The translations under genes were made by a program, and so were the position numbers. Positions 30,598 through 42,326 of a stretch of DNA of 64,000 bases are shown here, one piece after another (position 1 is the stretch's first letter; every line of letters begins with the position of its first letter). The DNA lies in contig NC_080185.1 of the NCBI RefSeq assembly GCF_950295315.1, forward strand, positions 40,388,602 to 40,452,601, given 5' to 3'. Below the pieces are notes generated by a model. That model had not been told where the DNA came from. It saw only the letters and a program-made list of their open reading frames with translations, and made no database searches. Source of the stretch: Erinaceus europaeus (taxonomy: Eukaryota > Chordata > Mammalia > Eulipotyphla > Erinaceidae).

Positions 30598-30936
30598 GAT
30601 ACAACTCCACACAATTCCCACCACTGCTCAGTTCTAATACCTGTTGTTTCAGGCAGAGTGAGGCACCTAGTTGTCTAGGCCTAGTTCAAATACTTGTTCC
30701 TACAAGGAGATTTGGAGTGAGCAGTAACGATCACTGGATGTCGCCAGGGGAGAACAGGCTGCCGAGGGCACCGTGTGGGCTATGTGATGGTAGCCTCTCC
30801 GTGCCTTCTAGCTATTTCATACCCTGTAAGTTGTAGATAAGTGATAGCAGTGTCAAATAACTCTTGTCTCTATAGACATGCAAATAAAATTTGTCCAGTG
30901 CTTCAAAAAAAAAAAAAGAAAGAAATATGGAGCATA

Positions 30937-31092
30937 GTACCTAAAACTAACTAGAGGAGCTGTTTATTACTTCATTCCTCCCACATAATGGAGAAACTGC
31001 CACACTAGTCCCTTACATAGCAGTGAGTCTCTCCAGTCACTTCTTAGCATTGCCCTTTTTCAATGAGCACTTATGTTTTTAAATTGATATTG
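30937..31092. other. No gene seen
   Basis: Short unassigned sequence. Confidence 0.5.
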
Positions 31093-31245
31093 ATGTGGTC
31101 TGGGAGGTGGATAAAGCATTGGATTCTTAACCATGAGGTCCCAAGTTCTATCCCCAGCAGCACATGTAGCAGAGTGATGTCTGGTTCTTTCTCTCCTCCT
31201 ATCTTTCTCATGAATAAATAAATAAATTCTTTTAAAAAAATATGT
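31093..31245 (+). mobile_element. SINE-E, plus
   Basis: 'GATAAAGCATTGGATTC..ATGAGGTCC', B-box GTTCTATCCCC, 'GTGATGTCTGGTTC' and an AAATAAATAAAT end. Related copy at 58257. Confidence 0.75.
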
Positions 31246-31252
31246 TACTGAT

Positions 31253-31285
<33 letters not shown>

Positions 31286-31290
<5 letters not shown>

Positions 31291-31492
31291 GGCTGTGTAG
31301 TGGCACATCTGGTTGAGTGCACATGTAACAGTGCACAAAGAGCTGGGTTTAAGACCCTGGTCCCCACCTGCAGGGGGGAAACTTTGTGAGTAGTGAAGCA
31401 GTGTTGCTGGTGTCTCTCTGTCTGTTTCCCCTTCCCTCTTGATTCCTGACTATCTCTATCCAATAAATAAATAAAGATAATAATAAAAAGAA
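31286..31492 (+). mobile_element. SINE-B, plus, after (GA)n
   Basis: Preceded by (GA)n at 31259-31287. Intact core, AATAAATAAATAAAG tail. Confidence 0.88.
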
Positions 31493-31559
31493 TTAGACAG
31501 AGAGATACAGAGAGAAAGGCCAGAGTAATATTCTGATTTCTCTCTCAACAATAAATAGA

Positions 31560-31730
31560 GGTGGGGAGATAGCATAATAGTTATGCAAAAGACTTTCATG
31601 CCTGAGGCTCTGAAATCGCAGGTTCAATCCCCAGCACCACCATAAGGCAAAGTTGAGCAGTGCTCTGGTCTCTGTCTGTCTCTGTGTGTGTGTGTCTGTC
31701 TCTCCCCCCTTCTCTTTCTAAAAATGTTAA
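31560..31730 (+). mobile_element. SINE-C, plus
   Basis: Full-length, with a (TG)n run in the CT-rich region near 31685. Confidence 0.88.
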
Positions 31731-32833
31731 AACTAACATGACTAAATTTACCATCTAATCTTATAAAAATAAGGATAAAAGTAAAATATTTAAAATAAAA
31801 AAATCACAGTTTTGGTGTGGTATTCAGTTACTAGCAAGAAGTTGTGGATTTTGGTGCTAATTGAAGATACCTCTTATTTCCTTTAAAGTCTCATTTTAAT
31901 CCATTTATTTGCACAGTATTTTAATGAAGTTAAAAAACAGATATAGTAAAACATATTAAGGCAAGAGCTCTTAATGGTGTGGGAGAAGCTATGCAATTTT
32001 CTGAAAACCTGATGAATGTAATGAGTCCCCTCTCTTTCCCCTAGAGAAAAAAAAGACATGCACACCAAATTTCACATTAAGTTTACGAAGGTTCATAGAC
32101 TCCACAGACCATCAAAGCCAGGCTAAGTAGTTCTGATGTGAAAACCATTCACTCATCACTCTTTTGCTAGATCACTAGGAGCCTGAACCCCTCCTAACCC
32201 TGAGAACTATATGGAAAGTTCTCTATGAAGACTACCAAAAGCCCATCAAAGCCTTGTGTAGGTTCATTTAAGAGACATCTGGGCTTTCAAAAGGACTACA
32301 AACAGCAATGATGAGGTTGCCATGGTGAGGCAAATAGGGAACTCAGTTTTGTAGGTTAGCGAATATGTTTTTGCATGTTTGTAAATCAGTCAGAGATGGA
32401 AGGGTGGGTAAGAAGCACAGTTCAAGTGAAGCCGTTTTCTCAGAGGGCCTCATTCAAATATCAGGGGCCATGCTACCTACATTTTTCAAGTCATACTGCA
32501 ATTACATTGGAAAAATATTTCTGCTCCACATTAGGTACTGTCACCCACCCCAACATCCTAAAATAGAGATCTCAAAATGTCAATTTATCAAAAATACTAT
32601 GATTTTCTGATATCAAAAGTCATAAAATATTTTTCAGTTGATAAGTAGCTGGGGTGGGCATGTATGAAACAGGTTGCATATGATAAAAATGAATTAGACA
32701 TCAGGCAAAAATATTCTAAATGATAAATTATGTTCATTTAACTTCTGTGGCATCTATTTTAAATGCTCAGTGTAAATGAGGGATGGTTATTCATAACCCA
32801 ATCTACCTCTTACCAAAAACAGTTTTTTTAAGA
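31731..32833. other. No gene seen; longest repeat-poor stretch
   Basis: About 1.1 kb with no repeat I recognise and short frames only. If anything here is conserved non-coding sequence I cannot show it. Confidence 0.5.
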
Positions 32834-32845
32834 GTGAGAATGTGG

Positions 32846-33126
32846 GGAGTCGGGCAGTAGCACAGCGGGTTAAACGCACATGGTGTGAAACCCAAGGACT
32901 GTCTGAAGGATCCTGGTTTGAGTCCCCGGCTCCCCACCTGCAGGGAGGTTGCTTCACAGGTGGTGAAGCAGGTCTGCAGGTGTCTCTCTTTCTCTCCCCC
33001 TCTCTGTCTTCCTCTCCTTTCTCCATTTTCTCTCTGTACTATCCAACAATGACATCAATAATAACTACAACAATAATAAAAAACAACAAGAGCAACAAAA
33101 GGGAAAAATAAATAAATATAAAAAAA
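32846..33126 (+). mobile_element. SINE-A, plus
   Basis: Flanked by gtgagaatgtgg at 32834-32845 and 33127-33138. Head GGGAGTCGGGCAGTAGCACA is close to full-length and little changed, so it is a recent insertion. Confidence 0.93.
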
Positions 33127-33138
33127 GTGAGAATGTGG

Positions 33139-33325
33139 GGGGCAGATGATGGTGTGCACCAATGTGCAAGGATCCGGGTTCAAACCCCTGTTCCCCACCT
33201 GCAGAAGAGAAGGTTCACAGTTGGTGAAACATGCTGCAGGTGGCTCTCTGTCTCTATCCCTCCTTCTATTTCTCTCTGTCACTATCCAACAAACAAATAA
33301 GTAAATAAATAAATGTCTTTTAAAA
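33139..33325 (+). mobile_element. SINE-B, plus
   Basis: Directly follows the previous SINE's duplicated target. It has a short deletion in the head. Confidence 0.8.
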
Positions 33326-33427
33326 TAATGACAATATAGTGTTTATATATAAAGATAACAATTCTGACCTTCCCAACAAAATGTGAGTGCAGAGTTGTTC
33401 TTCCCTGTATATTAACTCTCTTTTCTT

Positions 33428-33796
33428 TTCTTTTTTTAAATTAATTTATTTATTTAGAAAAGGAGACATTAACAAAACCATAGGATAGGAGGGGTACAAC
33501 TAAACACAATTCCCATCACCAGGTCTCTATATCCCATCCCTTCCCCTGATAGCCCTCCCATTCTCTATCCCTCTGGGAGTATGGACCCAAGGTCATTATG
33601 GGTTGCAGAAGGTGGAAGATCTGGCTTTTGTAATTGCTTCCCCGCTGAACATGGACGTTGACTGGTCGATCCATACTCCCAGTCTTCCTCTCTCTTTCCC
33701 TAGTGGAGCGGGGTTCTGGGGAAGCAGAGCTCCAAGACACATTGGTGGGCTTGTCCATCCAGGGAAGTCTGGTCGGCATCCTGCTGGCATCTGGAA
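33428..33796 (-). mobile_element. L1 3' UTR, minus arm of inverted pair
   Basis: Covers the last ~350 bp of the L1 3' UTR in reverse. It follows ~25 bp of plus-strand L1 3' UTR (about 33403-33427), so it may have inserted into or been copied from a plus copy. Confidence 0.85.
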
Positions 33797-34110
33797 CCAA
33801 TGTGTCCTGGAGCTCCACTTCCCCAGAGCCCTGCCCCACTAGAGAAAGAGAGAGGAAGACTGGGAGTATGGATCTCCCTGTCAATGCCCATGTTCAGTGG
33901 GGAAGCAATTACAGAAGCCAAACCTTCCACCTTCTGCACCTCATAATGACCCTGTGTCCATACTCCCAGAGGGATAAAGAATAGGAAAGGTATCAGAGGA
34001 TGGGATGGGATACAGATTTCTGGTGGTGGGAACTGTGTGGAGTTATATCCCTCTTATCCCATGGTTTTGTCAATGCTTCCTTTTTATAAATAAAAAAAAT
34101 AAAAAATAAA
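33797..34110 (+). mobile_element. L1 3' UTR, plus arm of inverted pair
   Basis: Begins abruptly at AATGTGTCCTGG and runs to the L1 3' end. With the preceding arm it forms an almost spacer-free inverted repeat with arms of ~300 bp. Confidence 0.85.
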
Positions 34111-35411
34111 TCACCCACACTAATTCAACTCCTTTGATTAAAGATAAGTTTCTGAGAGAATACTGATCAAGTCAGGAGTGTAGGCTATGGCAAAATAACA
34201 AAACATTACCATTCACATATACTATGCGTATGGTTTAAATGCATGTCCTTGACTTAATTAGCACAATTTGTAATCATCAACAAGCCCATCTGATGAATCA
34301 TCTAATGCAAACATAATACATGTAACATTTTTGTAGAGAAGAATGATATCCCCAAGGAGAAAACTAAGTTGAATAGGTTATCTCTAAAGAAAATGAGTTT
34401 GACCAATTTTGAAAATCAACTGATAGTAAAGGAAACATTGGGAGAGAACTTTGGAACTGAGAAAGTGATTCATTTTACTCTAATCCTCAACTAAGAAAAA
34501 AACAACTCTCACAATTAGTGTTTTCATCAATAAAGCCCAATTAATATATTTAAATGACAGTCATGTCATGAGGCCTAAAATACATATACAAACTAGTTCA
34601 CCAATAGAAAGCATTCCCTTTCAAATTCTCAGGGTTTGATCTTTCTGTTCTTTGGTGACATTCTCTTCCCTAAAGTCCTCACTTGGGACAACAGTTTTAA
34701 ATACCATCTATATACCAATCGTTCTCAAATTTATTTCTCCAGTCCCTATTTCCCTCCAGATCTTTAAACTTAACTGCAAATTTGCTGCAATCCCACAGGT
34801 GACCAAGAAGAAAATAGCTAAAATGCATACAGAAAGGGAAATGAGGAGGGAATGAAAATGGTACAATAGAAAAAAATCAAAACAGAAGGTAGTATTAGAG
34901 GAATTGTAAAAATGAATTACATAAGTACTATAGAAAATAAAATAGCAAGCATGTTTCCAAGGTTTATGGATATTCATAGCCATGGGATCTCCAACTGCAT
35001 GCAAGAATAACCTAAAAAGACTTTGACAGCACAGGTCAACATAATACCTGTAGCTGTCACTCAACTTTCCTATATTTCAGAACATGGGCTTTGATGCCTT
35101 TCTCTTGGATTTTCACCAGTTCCAGTTATAGTGAGTATAAGGAATTTTAGCTTATTCAGCAGGTTTCCTGGCAGCATCAATACTGAAGATTGTGACAGAG
35201 ACCAATTGCTGGAGTTTTGCTTTTTAGTAAGATATGTTACCAGTAAAAAAATCTTCATCTGCTCCTAGGATGCACTGCAATACAGAGAAGAAGAATCAAA
35301 AGGAACCAAACCGATACAAGAAAAAGTGGCAGGGGCTACAATGGCCATAGTCCTGAGGTTTGAAGATTGATCCCAAGCTTCCCATCTTTCTCTGGTGTTG
35401 ATAAAAATAAA
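34111..35411. other. No gene seen; unassigned sequence
   Basis: Unique-looking; short frames at 34652-34855 and 34708-35064 have no recognisable domain. A decayed SINE may lie at 35300-35410. Confidence 0.5.
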
Positions 35412-36084
35412 AAATAAGGTGGACTCATTGTTCTTAATAGCTGCATAATATTCCATTGTGTATATGTACCACAGGTTTCTCAGGCACTCATCTGCTGTTA
35501 GTAACCTGGGTGCCTTCCAGGTTTTAGCTATTATGAATTGTGCTGCTATGAACATAGATGTACACACATCTTTTTGGTTGGGCATTATGAAATCCTTGGG
35601 GTATATCCCCAGGAGAGGAATTACTGGGTCATATGGAAGGTCTATGTCTAGCCTTATGAGAGTTCTCCAGACTGCTTTGCAGAGAGGCTGAACCAATTTA
35701 CATTCCCGCCAGCAGTGCAGAAGGGTTCCTCTGTCCCCACAGCCTCTCCAACATTTGTTGCTGCTGTCCTTTTTGATGTATGCCATTCTCACAGGGGTGA
35801 GGTGGTATCTCAATGTTGTCTTTATTTGCATCTCTCTGACAATCAGTGACCTGGAACAATTTTTCATATGTTTGTTAGCCTTTTGGATCTCCTCTGAAGT
35901 GAATGTCTTGTTCATATCCTCTGCCCATTTTTGGATGGGGTCATTTGCTTTTTTGGTGCTAAGTTTGCTGAGCTCTCTGTATATTTTGGTGATTAGTCTC
36001 TTTTCTGATGTTTGGCATGTGAAGATCTTCTCCCATTCTGTGAGGGGTCTCTTTGTTTGTGTGATAGTTTCTTTGGACACCTTA
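35412..36084 (-). mobile_element. L1 copy C, inverted 5' segment (ORF2)
   Basis: Minus ORF2 C-terminal region meeting a plus segment at about 36085. The two pieces are contiguous in the parent L1, as in copies B, D and E. Confidence 0.9.
35415..36080 (-). pseudogene. L1 ORF2 C-terminal fragment (copy C)
   Basis: About 222 L1 codons open, from the '[16 protein letters not shown]' block through the Cys/His motif ([13 protein letters not shown], all four ligands present) to [12 protein letters not shown]. There the inversion joint and flanking DNA take over the frame. It lacks RT and endonuclease. Confidence 0.88.
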
Positions 36085-37531
36085 TTTGACCCATCTTGGA
36101 CAGAGCTAGAAGGAATTATGTTAAGTCAGCTAAGTCAGAAAGATAAAGATGAGTATGGGATGTCCCCACTCATCAACAGAAGTTGAGAAAGAAGAACAGA
36201 AAGGGAAACTAAAAGCAGGATCTGATTAAATTGAGAGCAGGCCACCAATGTAAAAACACTGTGGTGAAGGGGAGGGTGGCTATTGGGCTTCCTGGCACGG
36301 TGGGGGGTGGGGGGTGGGCATGGGACACAGTCTTTCGGTGGTGGGAGTGGTGTTTATGTACAATACTATTAAAGTGTAAACATATAAACCACTATTTAAT
36401 TAATATGAGAGGCGAAAAACTGATGATATGTCTTGAACTTCTCAAAACACAGACTGAGTCTTTTTAATACATAGGCTGTCTTTGATATGTTGTCTCTCCC
36501 AGAAGCCTAGACCAGGGAGAACAGAAGCAACCGGTAGCACAGCTATATACAAGATGCTGGGTATTATACCCCAAACCCTATCAAAGGGACTTTCCAAAGT
36601 TAACCCTATCACCAAATAATATGACGATAACAGTAACTATCCATTGTCTTCTTGAACCCTAAGACAACAGGAACCTCACATTTCCACTATAGAGCCTATA
36701 TTTCCCCCAATCCTGGAACCTTAGGGTGGGGCCCACTTTTCTGCATGCTGCTCTCAATTCAAATAAAATAATATTGCATCCTCGGATCACAACCTAATCA
36801 ATGCAATGAGTGCCACCCCGGCATGCTTCACTTCAGACTTTGACCAGAGACTTCAGGTGTGGAATGACAACCCTTCAGCTTCATCACTCGGGTGAGACCT
36901 TTCCTTTCATAGTATTCTCTAATTCCATTCCAGGTGTTCCACTCCTCAATAAAGTCCCCAAACCTAGATATAGTCGAGGTCCCCTGAGATAGAGCATAGG
37001 TTCACATGTGCCCATAAACTAGGGGAAAAATATATACCTGAAAGCAGAAGTACACAAGAGCATGCAGGGAATACCCCCCAATACTTCATCTTCACTATTC
37101 CAGTCTTTAGGTCCATGATTGTTCAACAATTTGTTTGGCTTTGTATGTTAACTCTCTTTTCAGCCACCAGGTTCCGGGTGCCAGCAAGATGCTGACCAGA
37201 CTTCCCTGGAGAGATGACCCCATCAATGTGTACTGGAGCTCTGCTTCACCAGAGACCCTCCCTACTAGGGAAAGAGAGAGGCAGACTGAGAGTATGGATC
37301 AAGCAGTCAACACCCATGTTCAACAGGGAAGCAATTACAGAAGCCAGACCTTCCACCCTCTGCAACCCACAACGACCCTAGATCCATACTCCCAGAGAGA
37401 TAGAGAATGGGAAGGCTATCAGAGGAGGGGATGGGATATGGAGATTGTGTTATGGGAATTGTGCGGAATTGTACCCCTCTTATTCTATGGTTTTGTTAAT
37501 GTCTCCTTTCTTAAATAAAAAAATTTAAAAA
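36085..37531 (+). mobile_element. L1 copy C, 3' segment
   Basis: Starts with the last ORF2 codons and carries the full 3' UTR to CTTAAATAAAAAAATTTAAA. The 3' UTR is slightly diverged from copies B and D (for example a T/G-rich GGGGTGGGGGG run near 36301). Confidence 0.9.
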
Positions 37532-37999
37532 ATAAAATAAAATAAAATGGCATCAGTCTACCTTTATCAATACCTAGTTTAAATGCAAATCAGTACAAGT
37601 TAGTTAATAAAAAAAAAATAACCAAAATGGAAGTATAGAACTATAGAAGATGAAATACTTGCAGGAAGTTCTCTTCTCTCACATATTCAAATAACTGATA
37701 TTTTCTCAAATCTCGGCTTGATTGTTTTTCCTTTAGCCATTCCAAATAATGCTAACAATCCCCCCACTATGTATTCTTTATCACAACACATTCTACTGAT
37801 TTCAGAACACTCACTCTGAAATTAACTTTCTTGATTTGTTTACTTTTTGACCTTCTGTGGCTTCTCTTCCCCTACACTGAAAGGTCAAATGGGTATTGGA
37901 CTTGTAGAACTTATCTTCATCTGTATAGAGAATAATGAGGTACTGGATATATGGTAGGCACTCAGAAAATATTACTGACTTCATAAATAATAAGAATAA
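37532..37999. other. No gene seen; unassigned sequence
   Basis: Nothing recognisable apart from A-rich runs. Confidence 0.5.
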
Positions 38000-38265
38000 A
38001 CACAGCGCAGGTGGCACGAAGTGCAAGATCCTGGTTTGAGCCCCTAGCTCCCCACCTGCAGGGGAATCGCTTCACAGGCGCTGAAGCAGGTCTGTAGATG
38101 TCCTTCTCGCCCCTTCTCTGTCTTCCCCTCCTCGCTCCATTTCTCTTCTCTCCTATACAACAACAATGACATCAATAACTACAACAATAAGAAGACAAGG
38201 GCAACAAAAAACGGAACAAATAAATAAATACTTCAAATTAATTAATTAATTAAAAAGAATAAACA
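38000..38265 (+). mobile_element. SINE-A, plus, 5'-truncated
   Basis: Starts at 'CAGCGCAGGTGGCACG', missing the first ~25 bp of the head. (AATT)n tail. Confidence 0.82.
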
Positions 38266-38273
38266 CACCTCAG

Positions 38274-38315
38274 GTCTGGGGAGGTAGCATTATGGTTATG
38301 CAAAAGTCTTTCAGG
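38274..38315 (+). mobile_element. SINE-C fragment
   Basis: Head only ('GGGGAGGTAGCATTATGG..CTTTCA'), fused directly to the next repeat. Confidence 0.65.
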
Positions 38316-38465
38316 TCCTGGAAGACAGAAGAGGATCTAGTGGGGCTTGAATCATTTTGTGGAAAACTGAGAAATATTACACATGTACAAACTTTTGTAT
38401 TTTATTTTACTGTTGACTGTAGACCATTAATTCCCCAATAAAGAAATTTAAAAATATATAAATAA
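38316..38465 (+). mobile_element. Poly(A)-ended repeat
   Basis: 'GGAAAACTGAGAAATATTACACATG', 'TTTACTGTTGACTGTAGACC' and CCCAATAAAGAAATTT shared with 53583-53765 and the pair 19775/20427. Confidence 0.65.
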
Positions 38466-38476
38466 ATAAATTTTTC

Positions 38477-38689
38477 TAGACTAACTTCTAAATTTTGGAT
38501 CCATTTGGAGTTAACTTTTCTATATGATGAAGTTTGATGGCTCACTTTCATTCTTCTGCATATTTCAATCCAATTTTTACAGCACCATTTGTTGAATAGG
38601 CTCTCCTTTTTCCATGTGATGTTTTGGGATCCCTTGTCAAAAATTAGTTGACTGTAAGTGTAGGGTATGATTTCTGGGCTCTCAGACAT
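38477..38689 (-). pseudogene. Old L1 ORF2, minus (part 1)
   Basis: Codons for the 'LIFDKGSQNITWKKESLFNKWC' region (given here only in part as LIFDKGSQ and LFNKWC). Split by a SINE and continued at 38843. Confidence 0.85.
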
Positions 38690-38842
38690 GCCTGAGAGAG
38701 AGAAGCAAAGACAAAAAAAAAGAAAACAGAGAAAAATCAGAGCACTACTAAACTCTAGTTTCCATTAATGTAGGGAATTGAACCTGGGACCTTGGAGCTT
38801 GAAAGTCCTTTGTATAGCCACTAAACTACTGCTCCAGCCTGA
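38690..38842 (-). mobile_element. SINE-C, minus, in old L1
   Basis: Reverse B-box GGGAATTGAACCTGG and head 'CACTAAACTACTGCTCCAG'. It separates two adjacent parts of one L1. Confidence 0.78.
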
Positions 38843-40425
38843 GGCTCAGTTCTATTTCACCAGTCTATGTGTCTATTTTTGGTTCCAGTACCAGGCCATT
38901 TTGACTATAGTGGCTCTGTAGTATGTTTTGAGGTCAGGAATTGCAGTGCCTCCACTCTTGCTCTTTTCCATCAAGACTGCTTTGCCTATACTGTGTATTT
39001 TCTGTCTCCAAACAAACTTTTATATCTTTTGAAGAAATTTACTGGTAGCATGATAAGGATTGTGTTAAGTTTGTATATGGCTCTGGGAAGAATAGTCATT
39101 TTGACAATGTTAATTCTTCAAATCCATGAGCATGGGATGTCTTTCCATTTCTTTGTATCTTTTTCTATTTCATTGAGAAGTGTCTCACAGTTTTCAGTAT
39201 AAAGGTCTTTCATTTCCTTTGTTAGATTTAACCCTAGAAATTTTATTGTTTTTGCTGCTATGGTGAATGGAATCAATTTCTGGATTTCTTCTTCTTATAG
39301 TTTAGTATTTGCATAGATTTCGTCTTCTTGTTGTTTAGTATTTGCATACAGGAATGCCACTGATTTTTGTATATTAATTTTGTAGCCCAACACATTATTA
39401 TATTGCTTAATAATTTCCAGGAGTTTCCTAGTGGATTTTTTGGATTTTCTAAGTATACTAACATATGATCTGCTAATAGTGAGAATTTGACTTCCTCTTT
39501 TTCAATCTGCATCCCATTAATCTCTTTCTCTTGTCTGATTGCTATGGATTGGATATCCAAGGCTATGTTGATTAGTAGTGGAAACAGTGGACAACCGTGT
39601 TTTGTACCTTGCTGCAGAGGGAAAGATTTCAGCTTCTCCCCATTGAGTTTGATGTTGACTCTTGGATTGCTATAGATAGAATCCACTAGTGTGAGGAATT
39701 TTCCATCTTTCCCTATTCCTTTGAATGTTTTGATCATAAAGTGATGTTGAATCTTATCAAAGGCTTTATCTGCATCTATTGAGATAATCATGTGGGTTTG
39801 GATTTCATTTTATTGATGTGGTGAGTCACATTTGTTGATTTATATTTGCTAACCAGCCTTGCATCCCAGCGATAAATCCCACTGGGTTATGCTGTACAAC
39901 TTTTTTGGTCTACTACTGTAGCCAGGCTGCTAGGATTTTGTCTAAGACCTTAGCATCTTTGTTCATCATGGATATTAGTCTATAATTTTCATTTTTGGGT
40001 TAGATATCTGTTTTTGGTATCAAGATGATGTTGGTTTATAGAAGGTAGACTTGTTCCTGTGTCTTCAATATTTTGGAAGACCTTGTAAAATAGAGGTGTT
40101 AGCTCTTCCTTGAAGGTTTTATAGAATTTATCTGTGAAGCCATCTAGGTCTGGCCTTTTGTTACTGGGAAGGATTTTGATGACTACTTCAATTTCTTTTG
40201 TCGTAATTGGTCTATTCTTCTTTTCTATATCTGTCTGGCTCAATCTTGGGAGGTTATATGCTTCAAGGAACTTATCAATTTCTTCCAGGTTCTCTAGTAT
40301 GGTGGCATATAGTTGTTAATAAAAACCTTGCATGATGTTCTGGATTTTTGTGATGTCTGTTTTTAGCGCTCCCCTTTTGTTTGTTATTTGGGTAATGAGA
40401 GTCAGGAGAGAACCATTTCATGCTG
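38843..40425 (-). pseudogene. Old L1 ORF2, minus (part 2, RT region)
   Basis: Long stretch of ORF2 in several frames. The piece at 39273-39791 has SIDADKAFD (motif A Asp kept) but LLADHM in place of FADDM, so the second catalytic aspartate is lost. The piece at 39989-40243 shows 'LPSNKRPDLDGFTDKFYKTF', a block just upstream in RT. Interrupted by stops and a TTGTTTAGTATTTGCATA duplication near 39299-39350. Non-functional. Confidence 0.88.
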
Positions 40426-40597
40426 GGTAAGGTATGACGACACTATCTTGAGGTGTGAGACTATACCTATGTAATAATAACAAGTCCTTTAAAATAGCAT
40501 TGTCTCAATTTAAAAAATGTTTATCATTTAATCTAAACTGTACTGAAATTCTTGCAAGGAGTCTGATTTTTTATTTTATTCGTCACCATGACAACCC
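40426..40597. other. No gene seen
   Basis: Unassigned. Confidence 0.4.
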
Positions 40598-40752
40598 TTC
40601 TAAGGCCATTTTTTCAGAGGCAGAGAGACAGGAAGAAAGGGGAAACACCACAGCAGCAAAGCTTCCTCTAGTGTTATGGGCATCCTGCTCAAACTCAAGA
40701 TGCTTCCTAGCAAAGCAGGTGCCTACCCAGGTGAGCTATCTATCCAGCCCTA
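40598..40752 (-). mobile_element. Old SINE, minus
   Basis: Purine-rich start and reversed, decayed core. The end 'GGTGAGCTATCTATCCAGCCC' is a reversed tRNA-like head. Confidence 0.5.
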
Positions 40753-40849
40753 AGCAGACGTTTTGTAAGCATTGATCATTTTATTGCAGCTAAATCTACC
40801 CTCTTAATGAAGCACTGCTTTACATCATTGTGTGAGTAAAATTTACAAA

Positions 40850-41180
40850 AGCGGCTGCCAAGCGGTCGTGCACCAGGTTAAGTGCACGTAGCACGAAGCA
40901 TAAGGATCCTGGTTCCAGCCCCCAGCTCTCCACCTGCGGGGGGGTCACTTTGCAAGCAGTGAAGTGGGCCTGCAGGTATCTATATTTCTGTCACCCTCTC
41001 TATCTTAACCTCCTCTCTCAATTTCTCTCTGTCCTAGCCAACAACAACAGCAGCAGCAACAATAACAACAATAACAGCAGCAACAACAACAACAATGGAA
41101 AAATGATGGTCTCCACGAGTAGTGGATTCATGGTGCAGAGCACTGAGGCCCAGAATAATCCGAGAGGAAAAAAATTACAA
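40850..41180 (+). mobile_element. SINE-A with 3' extension, plus
   Basis: (AACAAC)n/(AGC)n expansion at 41040-41090, then the extra module ('GAGTAGTGGATTCATGGTGC') and a short A-tail. Confidence 0.82.
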
Positions 41181-42326
41181 AAGTTTAGATCTAGGTGCTA
41201 TAATGATGCTCACTTTCACCACTGAAGAAACTGATGCTAAAGGCTTATGAGTAGTTAATGGGAAATCTAGAAGGTTGGAACCTGCCATCTGACTTAAGCT
41301 TAGAGATAACTGTAGTTATACTAGAATGTTGAAGGAAAAAATTAACTACTGAACAATAAAATCTACTGGGGATGCAATTTCAAGACTCATTTATCTCCTC
41401 AAAATTTCAAAGTCTGCAAGTACATTTATTGAGTCAACACCCTTGACTCTCCTTATCTAATGTCATTTAAGTCTGAAATTATCTTCATGGGCTTTGACAG
41501 TATTATCGAAAGGGAATGATATATATCTTTTAATATATCAACACTCACTTAATAGGCTCAGTTTTTAATATGCAAAATTCTATAGAATCCACCCCCATTT
41601 GTCTGAGCCTTTTCCAGCTGAGAGTCTTGAGCAATGGGAATTCAAATTCTGTTGGCAAAATTCACCATTTCATGTTCAAAGAGAAAGAAGGAAAATTTTA
41701 TAAAGACTAAAATAGTGATTGCATTTCCAGGAAAGCAAAAAACCATTTACCCTAGGTTATCTCGCTGTGGTCACAAAGTCTGACAGTTTAAGACACTATT
41801 TCAGTAACTTTTGTAGTCTTGAACGACAGTTTACTACTATTAATATTCACCTCAAATCTAATTGGTATATATCTTCACTTGAATAATAACAAAAAATCAG
41901 GATAAGTGCAACACCTAAGTCTTCATTTGCTATCTCAGATAACTCAGATGTCATAGGCTTCCTTCCATTCTGCTCCTATTTCCATCTGAGAGTTAAGAGT
42001 TATATCTTTGTTCCTGAGAAACTGACTGAAGACATTAACAGAAACAACCTTAGGATGAACCAGAGGAAGAGACTCAACACAAATCCTCTTCTGAAATTTC
42101 CGGCCAGTATTAAAAATCCACTAATCTTAGGTAGCTCTACATTCCTTCTGAAAGATAAAGGTTCTCTCATTTCCAAAGAGGTCAGGGATAGGATATTAAG
42201 TGAGATTCAGTAATGATTCTTTCTAGTAACATAAATCGATATTACTTTTTTTTTAAATCATTCTTCTGTTTTAACATACTAATTCTGCTGCTGTTTCAAA
42301 ATAGTTTCTCCAAACTGTTTCAGCAC
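41181..42326. other. No gene seen; unassigned sequence
   Basis: About 1.1 kb, AT-rich, with no recognised repeat or frame. Confidence 0.5.

Larger units (their letters stand above)
28986..30623. mobile_element. Composite insertion: foreign LINE end joined to L1 3' UTR
   Basis: Bracketed by ctgctcagttct (28974-28985 and 30624-30635). From left to right it holds an oligo-T start and a minus-strand LINE 3' end (28986-29231), a plus-strand L1 3' UTR with (AAAT)n tail (29232-30597), and ~26 bp of minus-strand L1 3' end (30598-30623). The single pair of repeats suggests one integration event. Confidence 0.7.
28274..30921 (+). pseudogene. Retrocopy of an unidentified 3' UTR, split by later insertions
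   Basis: Bracketed by a 15-bp direct repeat gaaatatggagcata (28259-28273 and 30922-30936). It ends in AATAAA at 30883-30888, then ~16 nt, then a pure A run from about 30905. These are the marks of an L1-made cDNA copy of a polyadenylated RNA. Its own sequence appears to be 28274 to about 28325, 28769-28985 and 30636-30904, interrupted by an L1 fragment, a SINE and a composite insertion. No open frame stands out, so the copy seems to be 3' UTR only. I do not recognise the parent gene. Confidence 0.65.
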
